Source: Breoghania sp. L-A4
GTDB taxonomy: Bacteria > Pseudomonadota > Alphaproteobacteria > Rhizobiales > Stappiaceae
Reading direction: 5' to 3'
DNA: 64,000 bases
Assembly: GCF_003432385.1 (NCBI RefSeq)
Contig: NZ_CP031841.1
Coordinates: 2,829,579-2,893,578, forward strand
A model generated the notes under the pieces. The model saw nothing but the letters and a program-made list of their open reading frames with translations, was not told where the DNA came from and did no database searches. Each line of letters starts with the position of its first letter. Positions within the stretch are counted from its first letter, which is position 1. The position numbers and the translations under genes were made by a program. Shown one piece after another: positions 30,601 through 38,040 of this stretch.

Positions 30601-33116
30601 TCGCAGGCCTCGTTCCCGAGGTCTGGAACATGTACGGCCCGACCGAGACCACGATCTGGTCCGCCTGCGGCCGCGTCGAGCCCGGCAGGCGCATCACCGC
30701 AGGCCTGCCGATCGCCAACACAAGCCTGCATGTGCTGGACGAGGCGCTAAATTCGCGCGCCATCGGCGCGACGGGCGAACTGGCCATCGGCGGCGACGGT
30801 CTGGCCGAAGGCTATCAGGGGCTGGCCGAGCTGACGGCGGAGCGCTTCGTCGACATTGCGGACGAGACCGGCGCGCGAACCCGCGTCTATCGCACGGGCG
30901 ATCTGGCGCGGCTCCTGGCAGATGGCTCGTTGGAGATTCTCGGCCGCATCGACGCGCAGGCCAAGCTGCGCGGCTTCCGCATCGAACCCGGCGAGATCGA
31001 GGCGACGATCATGCGCGGCTTCAACTGCCACGATTGCGCGGTGCTTGTGCGCGCCTCAGACGGCGGCCTCGATGAACTGGTGGCCTTCTGTGTCGCCGGC
31101 GCAAGCCCGATGCCGCCAATCCCCGAGCGCATGACAGCGCTTGCCGGCTGGCTGCCCGATCACATGGTGCCCACGCGCTGGGTCGATCTGGAGACCCTGC
31201 CGCGCACCCTGAACGACAAGACCGACCGCAAGGCCCTCTCAGCCCTGCCGCTTGAACCGCAGATGGCCCAGCCCGCCAGCATCAGCCAGACGGACGCGAT
31301 CCGCCGCTCGCCCCCCGTCGACGCCACCATCCGCCTGGCGATCGCCGCGATCACCGGCCAGACCGCGGCCACACTCGACGAGACCCTGCCGCTGACGCTC
31401 TTCGGTCTCGACAGCCTGCGCGTGGTGCGCCTCGCCGAGGATCTGGGCGAGGCCCTCGGCCTCGACGTAACGCCGACCGACGTCTTCAACGCCGGGACCA
31501 TCAAGGGGCTCACCAATGAGCTGACCGGGCGGATGCCAGCGACGACGCCCAGGCTGGCCGCCCCGGCGATCCGCGACCAGACCCAGACGCGCGAGACCGA
31601 CATCGCCGTCATCGGACTGTCGGGCCGCTTCCCCGACGCGCAGGACCCGGACGCCCTGTGGCGAAATTTGATGGCGGGTCGCACGTCCTTCAAGCCGGTG
31701 TCGCGGGACCGCTGGGACGTCGACAGCGTCTTTGATGCGCGGCGCAACCAGCCCGGCCGCACCTACAGCCGCGTTGCGGCATTGCTCGACGACATCGCCG
31801 GCTTCGATCCGGCGGCCTTCGCCATGACGGAGCAGGAGGCACAATCCACCGATCCGCAGCAGCGGCTGTTTCTCCTTGAAAGCCTGCGCGCCCTGCGCGA
31901 CGCGGGCCTGGATCCGGCGGTGCTCGCGGGCAGTGCCTGCGGCGTGTTTGCCGGCGCCACCTTCGGCGACTACCACCGACTGCTGGAAGCCTCCGGCCGC
32001 ATGGACGCCTTCGCCATGGCGGGCAACAGCCCCTCGCTGATCCCGGCGCGGCTTGCCTATCATCTCGATCTCAAGGGTCCGGCCACGGCGGTGGACACCG
32101 CCTGTTCCGCCTCGCTGGTGGCCGTGCACGACGCCTGCCGCGCGCTGATTCAGGGCGAGGCCTCCATGGCAGTTGCCGGCGGCGTCTACCTGATGACCAC
32201 ATCGCTGGCGCAGGTGCTTTCCGCCGGGGCCAACGTGCTCTCCGCCGAGGAGGTGTGCCGCCCGTTCGACGCGCGCGGCGACGGCATCGTGCTGGGCGAG
32301 GCCGTGGCGGCGCTGGTGCTGAAACCGCTTGGCACGGCCATCGCCGACGGCGATCCGATCCGCGCCGTCATCAAGGGCACCGCGATCAACCAGGACGGTC
32401 GCACGGCGGGCATCACCGCGCCCTCCGCACCTTCGCAGGCCGCGGTCATCGCGCAGGCATTGGCGAACGCGGGCGTCGATCCAGACACCATCGGCTATGT
32501 GGAAGCGCATGGCACCGGCACGCGGCTGGGCGATCCCATCGAGATCGACGGGCTGCGCCGCGCCTATGGCGACGAGACGACGACGCCGAAACTGCTGGGC
32601 TCGATCAAGGCCAACATCGGCCATGCCTATCAGGCCGCCGGCATCGCGGGGCTCGTCAAGGCCATTCTCTGCCTGGAAAACGGCCTCGTGCCGCCGCAGC
32701 CAGGGCTGGAGACCATCAATCCGCTGCTGAAACTGGAACGCACCGCCTTCCGCGTGCCCCTGGAGGCGACAGACCTGAAAGGCGCCGCGGGCGTTCCCCT
32801 GCGTGCCGGCGTCTCGTCCTTCGGCTTTTCGGGCACCAACGCCCATGTGGTGCTGGAAGCCTGGCCCGAATGCGCGCCACGCCCGCAGCAGGATCACGTC
32901 GCGACCGGCCAGCGCTGCTGGGTCGATCCGACACCCCAAGCACCGGCAAGCCCGGTCGCCATCGTCACCCGTAGCGACGACACCGTTAGCGTGACGGCCC
33001 CGATGCGGCGGAGAAAATCCGCGCGGAACTGGCCGCACTCAGCGGCCTTGAGGCCGAGGCCATTGCCGGCGACGCGGCGCTGGACGTCGATCTCGGGCTT
33101 GATTCCATCAAGCTGA
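24546..33116 (+). CDS. PKS-NRPS gene B, segment 2: ACP6, module 7, glycine NRPS module, KS9
   Basis: ACP6 (about 24590-24800, YGLDSIAV) completes module 6. Module 7 has KS7 (24965-26215, DTACSSSL), an ACP-like insert with Ala for Ser (about 26365-26590, LGFDAPLL), KR7 (27465-27960, GGNGQIG, FSSLAGW, QAAYAAAN, LSD for B-type) and ACP7 (GFTSLTAV). NRPS module 8 has C8 (28440-29700, HHIAVDG), A8 (29790-31245, YTSGSTGKPKG, FDISGLELL, MYGPTETTIW, NDKTDRK) and PCP8 (FGLDSLRV). The eight variable adenylation pocket residues read D-I-L-Q-L-G-M-I plus W and K, the well-known glycine code. KS9 (31600-32860, DTACSASL, AHGTGTRL, ANIGHAYQ) follows directly, as expected for a KS taking an aminoacyl chain. 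The frame is lost at the CCCC run 32998-33001. Confidence 0.94.
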   Translation, partial: AAKASSGSGNTDLSGLREVFSAKVLDIVGQSLKVDGAAVDLETPLADYGLDSIAVTALVDDLNRQTGAKLNPTLFFEARSLHTIVTHALDAWPGEIAKALDWTLAAPSLTKPAEPAQALQMPPAALITETPRPQIARDTADPIAIVGLDLRFPGADDADTLWRVLLDGASQVGEVPRERWDWRAQPDGPQQALRWGGFIKGIDRFDAGFFGIAPLEADAMDPQQRLLLHSAWRAIESAGHGPRTLAGSRTGVFIGCAGYDYMTLLNRSQAAPQGWNATGVAPSLMANRLSYALDLRGPSESVDTACSSSLVALDRAMKALRAGACEAAIVGASSAMLAPDLHTAFARAGLLSPSGRCHAFDASADGYTRGEGVAALYLKPLSQARRDGDPVLGLVLGSAVNHGGHGTSLTAPNAQAQADVLRAAWADAGIAPAEIGYIEAHGTGTALGDPVEIRGLTAALADCASEPGSIAVSTVKSRLGHLEAAAGLAGVIAALLAVRHGIRPGNPQILERNPLIVLKDTALALPREASTWPQRERRIAGISSFGFGGTNAHVVIAAADEDGERTNSGGDRPALIVLSARTDADLKARAADLAAWIAKQALPAAQVTDDTSTELAALIAARLGLAPDAVSMDETLAELGFDAPLLRTLGQALSDRFGHAASRTPLSVDTTPAQIARSLAPGMETAEPGTAATLADLAYTLQAGRDAMAHRLAFVATSLDEVRATLDAFTVSGNVSDICQGITDKQKQGAAKLFAREAGQALIAQAAADGALEDLAALWCEGATIPWAVLWDKNALPRRLALPAYRFAGERHWLAGAAPESAAPLTILCPGWQKTSLPGVVDFVLADSTGPWPNDQPLVIRLDETSDPQAGIARLASNMRAALESGPLRLAIIIPGHAPDRAALAEAIAGLIKAWARETPSLRAIAAFGDDGRMGSLAAAIETLPAGSLIRLRGGDAEIQVLRETQPPANALDIKGRVFLITGGNGQIGRLLVAHLLDQGALGIITMSRTAAPSDDARVMAFAGDCTRPDDVAAAVRLARDAFGRIDTIIHAAGVLSDGLMQGDGLARMPAVLAPKIGGLDALLAEGVPVVAFSSLAGWLGSPSQAAYAAANRYLDGYAAALGPERLRTLAWPLWDEADAATPQARLAMKRELGLEPLATRQAWDILASTTGPVSVVVPAGDDAPVMALLTAAGAAVPVSSASGSARELIAEALGLQAPPPGDARLGEIGFTSLTAVRLASDLRTRCGLDWPLKRFFEHDSVEGLAGALDVALDEVRDGASMRDDARPPAPILHIAPAPARTECALSSGQRDLLLHQLVTPRSYAYNLPVLFRLDPALETGALRDALDQFVRRHPLLRDTYRRDGDTLLRVPGDDTTLALEELTAPDGDDAAQTAWLRDLARRSFRLDRDAPLRAMLITGLNDAPRALLLTLHHIAVDGLSLAILQRDLDALIARKRLAALDDAYAAFVEEQAGFRGSDEGQNMLAWWGETLKDPLTPLDLPTLVRPPRDRANPQGSHRTATITADTATALKSRWVSGGTTMAAVTLAAWAAVLGRFAPTGPVRLMTPVANRPDRRFSDTVGLFMNPVLVNVVVPESGCFSDLLANAAGSLQDAIEHARTPLADVMALLARDGKPPALHEAAHAGFLYQDWHGVSEGPLTRLDTLHHEGDFILALEVIDTAEGLRLLLKHDEAFVDAETAEWLLQKTAKLLETLIKEDPELAALDAAEAADQTRIAAWNAATRDTIRHMSVSERLRQHAAATPNRPAVISGTDTWDYVRADRHADRVANALHAAGVTTNDIVGIRMDRGIALPSVLIGILRAGAAYLPLDPAFPQARVAYMLEDSGARFLIDLTDDPLSAPGLTVIRPQTIADSPEMPVDTRQAGALAYVLYTSGSTGKPKGVRIPRTALDNFLTSMAIRPGLDADDRMLALTTVSFDISGLELLLPLTVGASVEIVSAAQARDARALRECLESGAITIAQATPATWRMVLAAGWTGGGALKRLLIGGEALPADLAETLAGLVPEVWNMYGPTETTIWSACGRVEPGRRITAGLPIANTSLHVLDEALNSRAIGATGELAIGGDGLAEGYQGLAELTAERFVDIADETGARTRVYRTGDLARLLADGSLEILGRIDAQAKLRGFRIEPGEIEATIMRGFNCHDCAVLVRASDGGLDELVAFCVAGASPMPPIPERMTALAGWLPDHMVPTRWVDLETLPRTLNDKTDRKALSALPLEPQMAQPASISQTDAIRRSPPVDATIRLAIAAITGQTAATLDETLPLTLFGLDSLRVVRLAEDLGEALGLDVTPTDVFNAGTIKGLTNELTGRMPATTPRLAAPAIRDQTQTRETDIAVIGLSGRFPDAQDPDALWRNLMAGRTSFKPVSRDRWDVDSVFDARRNQPGRTYSRVAALLDDIAGFDPAAFAMTEQEAQSTDPQQRLFLLESLRALRDAGLDPAVLAGSACGVFAGATFGDYHRLLEASGRMDAFAMAGNSPSLIPARLAYHLDLKGPATAVDTACSASLVAVHDACRALIQGEASMAVAGGVYLMTTSLAQVLSAGANVLSAEEVCRPFDARGDGIVLGEAVAALVLKPLGTAIADGDPIRAVIKGTAINQDGRTAGITAPSAPSQAAVIAQALANAGVDPDTIGYVEAHGTGTRLGDPIEIDGLRRAYGDETTTPKLLGSIKANIGHAYQAAGIAGLVKAILCLENGLVPPQPGLETINPLLKLERTAFRVPLEATDLKGAAGVPLRAGVSSFGFSGTNAHVVLEAWPECAPRPQQDHVATGQRCWVDPTPQAPASPVAIVTRSDDTVSVTAPMRRRKSARNWPHSAALRPRPLPATRRWTSISGLIPSS

Positions 33117-36100
33117 TGGGGCTGGCGAGCCGCTTCGGCATTTCCACCGATCTCGGCCAATTGCACACGCTGGACGACCTGCTTGCGGCCGCCGGCGCTG
33201 CTGGAACAGCAAGAAGCGTATCCAACGATCCCGCCGCCCCATCGACAGAACCGCAGGAAACCGGCACGCCGATGCCGCTCGCCGATGCCCAGGCGCTGTT
33301 CCTGCTCGGCCACCACCTGATCGATTCAAGCTCGTTGTGCAGCTGGCTGCGGCTCGAAGGCCCGCTGGACCGCGACCGGCTCGCCCGCGCCTGGCAGCGC
33401 ATGGTCAACGACAATCCCGGCCTGCGCATCATCGCCACGCTGCCCCCCGGCGCGGCAAGGCTCGGGGAAACGCAAAGCCGCCTGCTCACCGGCGTCAGCG
33501 TTCCGCCGATCCCCGTGACCGATCTCTCGGCCCGCACGCTCGATGCGCAGGACGCGGCGCTTCACGACGCCTTCGAGGAGGGTCTCAACCGCGAATGGGA
33601 CCTCGGCCAATGGCCGCTGCACCAGATCGCGCTCTTTGACCTGGGCCACGACCGCCACGCGCTGTTCCTCACCAATGAGCATTTCATTTCAGACGGCATC
33701 GGCAACCAGTTGATCCTCGCCACGCTGCTGCGGACCTACGCGGCGCTCGGTGGCGCGGGCGCGATGCCGGATGCTTTGAATGATGACGCCTTCCGCGACA
33801 TCCAGCGGAGGCTCAAGGAGCACGGAGAACGACAAGACGCACCGGCAAGCGGTGGCGCGCCCTACGGATGGATGCCCGAGGGCGCGGAAATCCGCAGCCA
33901 TCGCCCGCATTTCTCGGTCTCGGTGCATGAAACCAGCCGCGACGACACCGCCGCGCTGGAACGCGCGGCATTCAGCCTCGGCGGCACGCTCAACGCGCTG
34001 CTGATCCTGGCGCTGGGCCGCGCCGCTGCCCGCACCGAGCCCGCCGGCGCCGTCGCCATCCAGATGCCGACCAGCGGCCGCGCGGTGGCAGACATCGATG
34101 CCGGACGCATCATCGGCTGCTACGCCCAGAACCTGCCCGTGGATCTGGGCTCCGAGCTCATCGACGCGCCCTGGGCGCAGGCGCTGCCCTCATTCGCCAA
34201 TCAGATCAACGGCCTGCTGGCGGCGGAGGAAGACTGGCGCGTGACCGCCAGCCTCGCTGCGACGATCCTCTCCGACGTTCCGGTGGAGCACGCCCGCGTG
34301 CCCGAGCGCATGCGGCCGATGTTCCGCTCGAAACTGCGCTCCAACCTCTATGCGCCCTTCATCGGCGACACCGGCATCGCGGGTTCCTATGGCGATCTCA
34401 CGGTCGCCGCCTATCGCGCCGGCACCGTCAATGGCGCCGCCACGATCGACGTGCTGCACGAGATTTTCGACGGGCGGCTGCACGGCTCTTGGAATTTCGA
34501 CGCCAACAGTTTCCCGCCCGACGCCATCGCCGCGCTGCGCACCGCATTTGAGGAGGAACTCGCCGCCGCCCGCGCGGCCGCGGCCGGTCTCACACCAACG
34601 CCAGGGGGCTCACGGCGCAAGGCGGCACAGGACATCCCGCCGATCCTTGTTCAGGCGGCGCAAGCCGTGCTCGGCGAGCCGCTGCCCGAGGGCGCGGGCA
34701 CCCGCGATCTGTCGGAAATCGGCATCGATTCCCTGCGCAAGGTGCGCATGCTGACCCATCTGCCGCCGGAAATCCGCCGCGACGCGGACAAGCGCCGCGC
34801 GCTCATCGGCGCGACCACCCTGTCCGGCATGGCCGAGGCGCTCGGGATCGAAGACGCATGGGGTGGCCACCCCCTGCCGATCAACGCGATCCTCGAGCAG
34901 ATGAAAACACGGCCCGAGGCCGCCGCCGTCACAGGTCCCGATGGCACCTTCACCTATGGCGAACTCGACGTGACCTCCGCGCGGATTGCGGCATTGCTGC
35001 GCGACAAGGGCGTGCGGCCCGGCGACCGGGTGGGCCTCTTGTTCGAGCGCGGCCGCGGCTTCGTCGCCACCATGCTGGGAGCCTTGCGCGCGGGTGCGGC
35101 CTACGTGCCCATCGACCCTGCCTACCCGCCCGACCGCATGGCCTATATCGCCGAGCACGCGCGGCTCGCGGCGCTCGCCACCTCGCCGGATCTGGCGAGC
35201 TGGGCCGGAGGGCTGACCGGCAACACGCCGGACACCGTCGTCGTGGTGATCGATGACGCGGCACTATCGGGCGATTTGCCCGACGACTTTGTGACGCACA
35301 CGCCGGCGCCCGAGGACCTGATGGTGATCCTCTACACCTCCGGCTCCACCGGCCGGCCCAAGGGCGTGGCGCTGGATCACGCCGGTTACGCCAACCGCCT
35401 GGCCTGGCACCAGAAACAGTTTTTGCTGCAGCCAGGCGAAAGCGTCGCGCACAAGACCTCCGTGTGCTTCGACATATCCGTTTGGGAGCTTTTCTGGCCG
35501 CTGATGCAGGGCGGCATTCTCACCGCCATCGGCACAGACCACGTGCGCGATCCCTGGGCGCAGGCGCAGATCATCCGCGAGCGGCCCATTTCCGTCATGC
35601 ATTTCGTGCCCTCGATGTTCGAAGAGTTCATCGCGGCACTGGAAGTGGAGCATGACGCGGGCGAGGATATCGCCTTCCCCGACCTGCGCTGGGTGGTGCT
35701 TTCCGGCGAAGCCCTGCCGATGCCGGTGGTGCGGCGCTGGTTCACGCTGCTTGGCGAGAATGCGCCGCCATTGGCCAATCTCTATGGCCCGACCGAAGCC
35801 TCGATCGACGTCACCTGCGCGGTGATCTCAAGCATGCCGGCTGAGACGGAGGCGAGGATATCCATCGGCGCGGCGATCGACGGAGTGCAACTCTATGTGC
35901 TCGACGACGACGCCAGACCGCTGGGCGACGGCGAGACTGGCGAGCTGTGCATCGGCGGCGTGCAGCTCGCGCACGGCTATTTCAATCAGCCTGACCTCAC
36001 GGACAAGGCCTTCATTCCATTCACGGATTCCGCGCTCGTCGGCGACAAGGTCTATCGCACGGGCGATCTGGTGCGGCGCGGAGCCGACGGCCGTTTCGAC

Positions 36101-36544
36101 TATCTCGGCCGCAAGGACAGCCAGGTAAAAATCCGCGGCCACCGCATCGAACTGGGGGAAATCGAGGCCGTTCTCGGCGAGACCCCGGGCGTCCGCCAGG
36201 CGGCGGTCGTGGTGGAACAACGCAATGGAATCAACAGCTTGCTGATCGCGCATATCGCGCCTGAAAGCGCGGATCCCGGGGCGGCATTGGCGCATTGCAG
36301 CGGCAAGCTGCCGGTCTACATGGTCCCGAACCAGATCCATGTGCACGCGCAATTGCCCGTGACGCCGAACGGCAAGCTAGACCGCAAGGCCTTAATGAAA
36401 AAGCCAGAATCCGCACCCGTCGCGGAGTTCGCGTCCGCCCCGCTGGCCCCCGCGCAACGCTGGCTGGTGCAGCATTTCCCGGCACCCTACCGGTGGTGGG
36501 GTACAGCCGGTTCCACGTCCACCGCGTGCTCGACGAGGCGCTGA
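33002..36544 (+). CDS. PKS-NRPS gene B, segment 3: ACP9 and NRPS C-PCP-A (serine)
   Basis: The piece opens with ACP9 (about 33000-33140, LGLDSIKLMG), only some 40 residues after KS9, so module 9 is a bare KS-ACP. C10 (33265-34600) has EHFISDG, where the first His of HHxxxDG is Glu but the catalytic second His is kept. Unusually, the carrier protein comes next (34625-34850, IGIDSLRKV), before adenylation domain A10 (34870-36400; YTSGSTGRPKG, FDISVWELF, LYGPTEASID, GKLDRKAL). The pocket residues read D-I-W-H-V-S-L-I-D plus K, close to the serine code DVWHLSLIDK. No carrier follows A10; a C/E-like domain begins within about 15 residues. The frame is lost near 36485-36492. Confidence 0.92.
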   Translation, partial: DAAEKIRAELAALSGLEAEAIAGDAALDVDLGLDSIKLMGLASRFGISTDLGQLHTLDDLLAAAGAAGTARSVSNDPAAPSTEPQETGTPMPLADAQALFLLGHHLIDSSSLCSWLRLEGPLDRDRLARAWQRMVNDNPGLRIIATLPPGAARLGETQSRLLTGVSVPPIPVTDLSARTLDAQDAALHDAFEEGLNREWDLGQWPLHQIALFDLGHDRHALFLTNEHFISDGIGNQLILATLLRTYAALGGAGAMPDALNDDAFRDIQRRLKEHGERQDAPASGGAPYGWMPEGAEIRSHRPHFSVSVHETSRDDTAALERAAFSLGGTLNALLILALGRAAARTEPAGAVAIQMPTSGRAVADIDAGRIIGCYAQNLPVDLGSELIDAPWAQALPSFANQINGLLAAEEDWRVTASLAATILSDVPVEHARVPERMRPMFRSKLRSNLYAPFIGDTGIAGSYGDLTVAAYRAGTVNGAATIDVLHEIFDGRLHGSWNFDANSFPPDAIAALRTAFEEELAAARAAAAGLTPTPGGSRRKAAQDIPPILVQAAQAVLGEPLPEGAGTRDLSEIGIDSLRKVRMLTHLPPEIRRDADKRRALIGATTLSGMAEALGIEDAWGGHPLPINAILEQMKTRPEAAAVTGPDGTFTYGELDVTSARIAALLRDKGVRPGDRVGLLFERGRGFVATMLGALRAGAAYVPIDPAYPPDRMAYIAEHARLAALATSPDLASWAGGLTGNTPDTVVVVIDDAALSGDLPDDFVTHTPAPEDLMVILYTSGSTGRPKGVALDHAGYANRLAWHQKQFLLQPGESVAHKTSVCFDISVWELFWPLMQGGILTAIGTDHVRDPWAQAQIIRERPISVMHFVPSMFEEFIAALEVEHDAGEDIAFPDLRWVVLSGEALPMPVVRRWFTLLGENAPPLANLYGPTEASIDVTCAVISSMPAETEARISIGAAIDGVQLYVLDDDARPLGDGETGELCIGGVQLAHGYFNQPDLTDKAFIPFTDSALVGDKVYRTGDLVRRGADGRFDYLGRKDSQVKIRGHRIELGEIEAVLGETPGVRQAAVVVEQRNGINSLLIAHIAPESADPGAALAHCSGKLPVYMVPNQIHVHAQLPVTPNGKLDRKALMKKPESAPVAEFASAPLAPAQRWLVQHFPAPYRWWGTAGSTSTACSTRR

Positions 36545-37242
36545 TCATCCGGGCATTCGAGACGCTCACCGACCGTCATGAGGCGCTGCGCACCGTCTAT
36601 CGTCCTGACGAGACTGGGGAAATCCGGCAGGTCGTGCTGGAGACTGCCGGTGCGCCCGAAGTTTTGGTCCGCGATGCGGGCACGCTACCAGCACTCACTA
36701 ATTTCTCGAATTTAGCGACAGAGTTGCGAGAAATTTGCGACAAATTCGAAATCAGTAGACTGCCGCTGGAGGCGGCGGTGATCTTGCGGCACGGAGCCGG
36801 TCATTTCGAATTCTGCCTCGCCAATCACCACATCGGCGGGGACTTCGTCAGCGGCGATATCCTGTTCCGCGACTTCTGGTCCGCCTATGACGCCCTGGAG
36901 GCGGATATGGTGCCATTCGAGGACACCAGTCCCCGCCCGGCCCGGCGGCCTTCGCCACCGCCCTGGCGCAACTGGAGGCTGATGGCGGACTGGATACAGA
37001 TCGCGCGTTCTGGGGCAAGGCGGTTGCCGAGAGCACGGGATTCACGCTCGCCCCCGACCATCCGGATGCCGCGAACCGCGAGGACGACACGAGGACGATC
37101 GAGCGGATCCTGCCGGCGGATCTCACCAGGGCCCTGCGGACAGAGACCCGGCGCAGGCTCGGGCTCGCGCTGTATCCGGTTCTGTGCGGGCCGCTTTACC
37201 AGGCTCTGGCGCAAATGGCGGGCGGCAACAAGGCGGTGCTGA
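36493..37242 (+). CDS. PKS-NRPS gene B, segment 4: first half of terminal C/E-like domain
   Basis: After the frame break near 36490 the terminal condensation-superfamily domain continues with VVGYSRFHVHRVL and RHEALRTVYR, the usual N-lobe pattern. Its active-site motif is NHHIGGDFVSGD, so both His and the Asp are present but the Gly of HHxxxDG is Phe. Coding leaves this frame at about 36930-36945, in a run of C and G, and carries on in segment 5; the residues from there to 37242 are out of frame. A local dip in GC (36700-36760, for example AATTTCTCGAATTTAG) lies inside the domain and is unlike the rest of the gene, but the reading frame is open through it. Confidence 0.85.
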   Translation: MVGYSRFHVHRVLDEALIIRAFETLTDRHEALRTVYRPDETGEIRQVVLETAGAPEVLVRDAGTLPALTNFSNLATELREICDKFEISRLPLEAAVILRHGAGHFEFCLANHHIGGDFVSGDILFRDFWSAYDALEADMVPFEDTSPRPARRPSPPPWRNWRLMADWIQIARSGARRLPRARDSRSPPTIRMPRTARTTRGRSSGSCRRISPGPCGQRPGAGSGSRCIRFCAGRFTRLWRKWRAATRRC

Positions 37243-37733
37243 GCCACCGCATGACCGGACGGTGCACCCTAGGAGCGCTCGACGTTACCGAAAGCGTCGG
37301 CAACTTCGCTGTGCACTTCCCGTTGCCGCTGGCAACCGACCATCTGGATGCCGACGATCTGTGCCGTGCTGTCGCCGCACAGCTTGCCAGCGTGCCGCAC
37401 GCCGGGGCGAGCTACGACTGGTTCGGCAAAACCCTGGGCGATAGCGCCTACCCGGACGATTGCCTGACGCCGCTGCGCGTCAACTATCTGGGCGTGCTGC
37501 CGCCGGATGAGCACGGCGTCTTCCGCTTCGCGCGCGAACACCACAACCAGCGGCTGGCGCCGCCGGAGCAGATCCGCAGCGCAGAACTGGAATTGCATCT
37601 GGCTGTGAGCGACGACCGGTTGAGCCTGCGGCTGTCCTACGCGCAGGCCCGCTGGGACGCCGCGCGGCTGGAGGCGCTGATCGACGACTATCTGCGCCGG
37701 CTCGAGGCGCTCGCGAAGACACCCGACGCGTAG
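36945..37733 (+). CDS. PKS-NRPS gene B, segment 5: C-terminal half of terminal C/E-like domain and gene end
   Basis: In this frame the domain resumes as FATALAQLEADGG and runs to the stop at 37733. Its C-lobe resembles epimerisation-type domains more than ordinary C domains: ESVGNFAVHFPLPL sits where E domains have RTVGWFTxxYP, and LRVNYLGVLPP where they have FNYLGQFD. The alternative is a terminal condensation domain that releases the chain by forming an ester or amide. There is no thioesterase, reductase or further carrier protein, so this domain probably ends the assembly line. Which of the two reactions it performs cannot be decided from sequence. After the stop, about 97 bases precede the small membrane protein. 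Confidence 0.85.
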   Translation, partial: AAFATALAQLEADGGLDTDRAFWGKAVAESTGFTLAPDHPDAANREDDTRTIERILPADLTRALRTETRRRLGLALYPVLCGPLYQALAQMAGGNKAVLSHRMTGRCTLGALDVTESVGNFAVHFPLPLATDHLDADDLCRAVAAQLASVPHAGASYDWFGKTLGDSAYPDDCLTPLRVNYLGVLPPDEHGVFRFAREHHNQRLAPPEQIRSAELELHLAVSDDRLSLRLSYAQARWDAARLEALIDDYLRRLEALAKTPDA

Positions 37734-37830
37734 CGGTTTCGCGCTCACGCAGCCTTGCGCCGGAATGCGTGAAAACGCCATTGCGCCGCCGCATGCCGTT
37801 CGGGCAGGATCGAAACGAAGGAATCATGCC

Positions 37831-38040
37831 ATGGCCGCCTATCTGCTTTTCGTCTTCTACGTCATCCTCGTGCTCCTCGTCGCCCGGATGGGCCGCGACA
37901 GCCGCCTGGGCTATGCGGGCTCGGCGATCCTCGGCGTGCTGATCACCCCGCCGATCCTCGCGCTGCTGCTCTACGGGCTGTCGCCGCGCAATCCGAACCT
38001 GCCCACCGTCTATGAGGACGACGGACGCGCCTCGCGATGA
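37831..38040 (+). CDS. small two-helix membrane protein
   Basis: A 69-residue protein with two predicted membrane helices: residues about 3-18 (AYLLFVFYVILVLLVA) and about 28-50 (YAGSAILGVLITPPILALLLY), joined by a short charged loop (RMGRDSRLG). I chose the ATG at 37831 because AAGGAA lies about ten bases upstream and the longer in-frame start at 37765 would add a non-conserved-looking extension. It overlaps the acyltransferase start by four bases (ATGA), so the two are translationally coupled. I do not recognise the family. A membrane anchor for the megasynthase or a transport accessory are possibilities; neither is supported by a motif. Confidence 0.7.
   Translation: MAAYLLFVFYVILVLLVARMGRDSRLGYAGSAILGVLITPPILALLLYGLSPRNPNLPTVYEDDGRASR

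Noticed and set aside
36945-37733. Thioesterase at the end of gene B
   Set aside because: There is no GxSxG serine motif or alpha/beta-hydrolase pattern; the sequence fits the C-lobe of a condensation/epimerisation domain.
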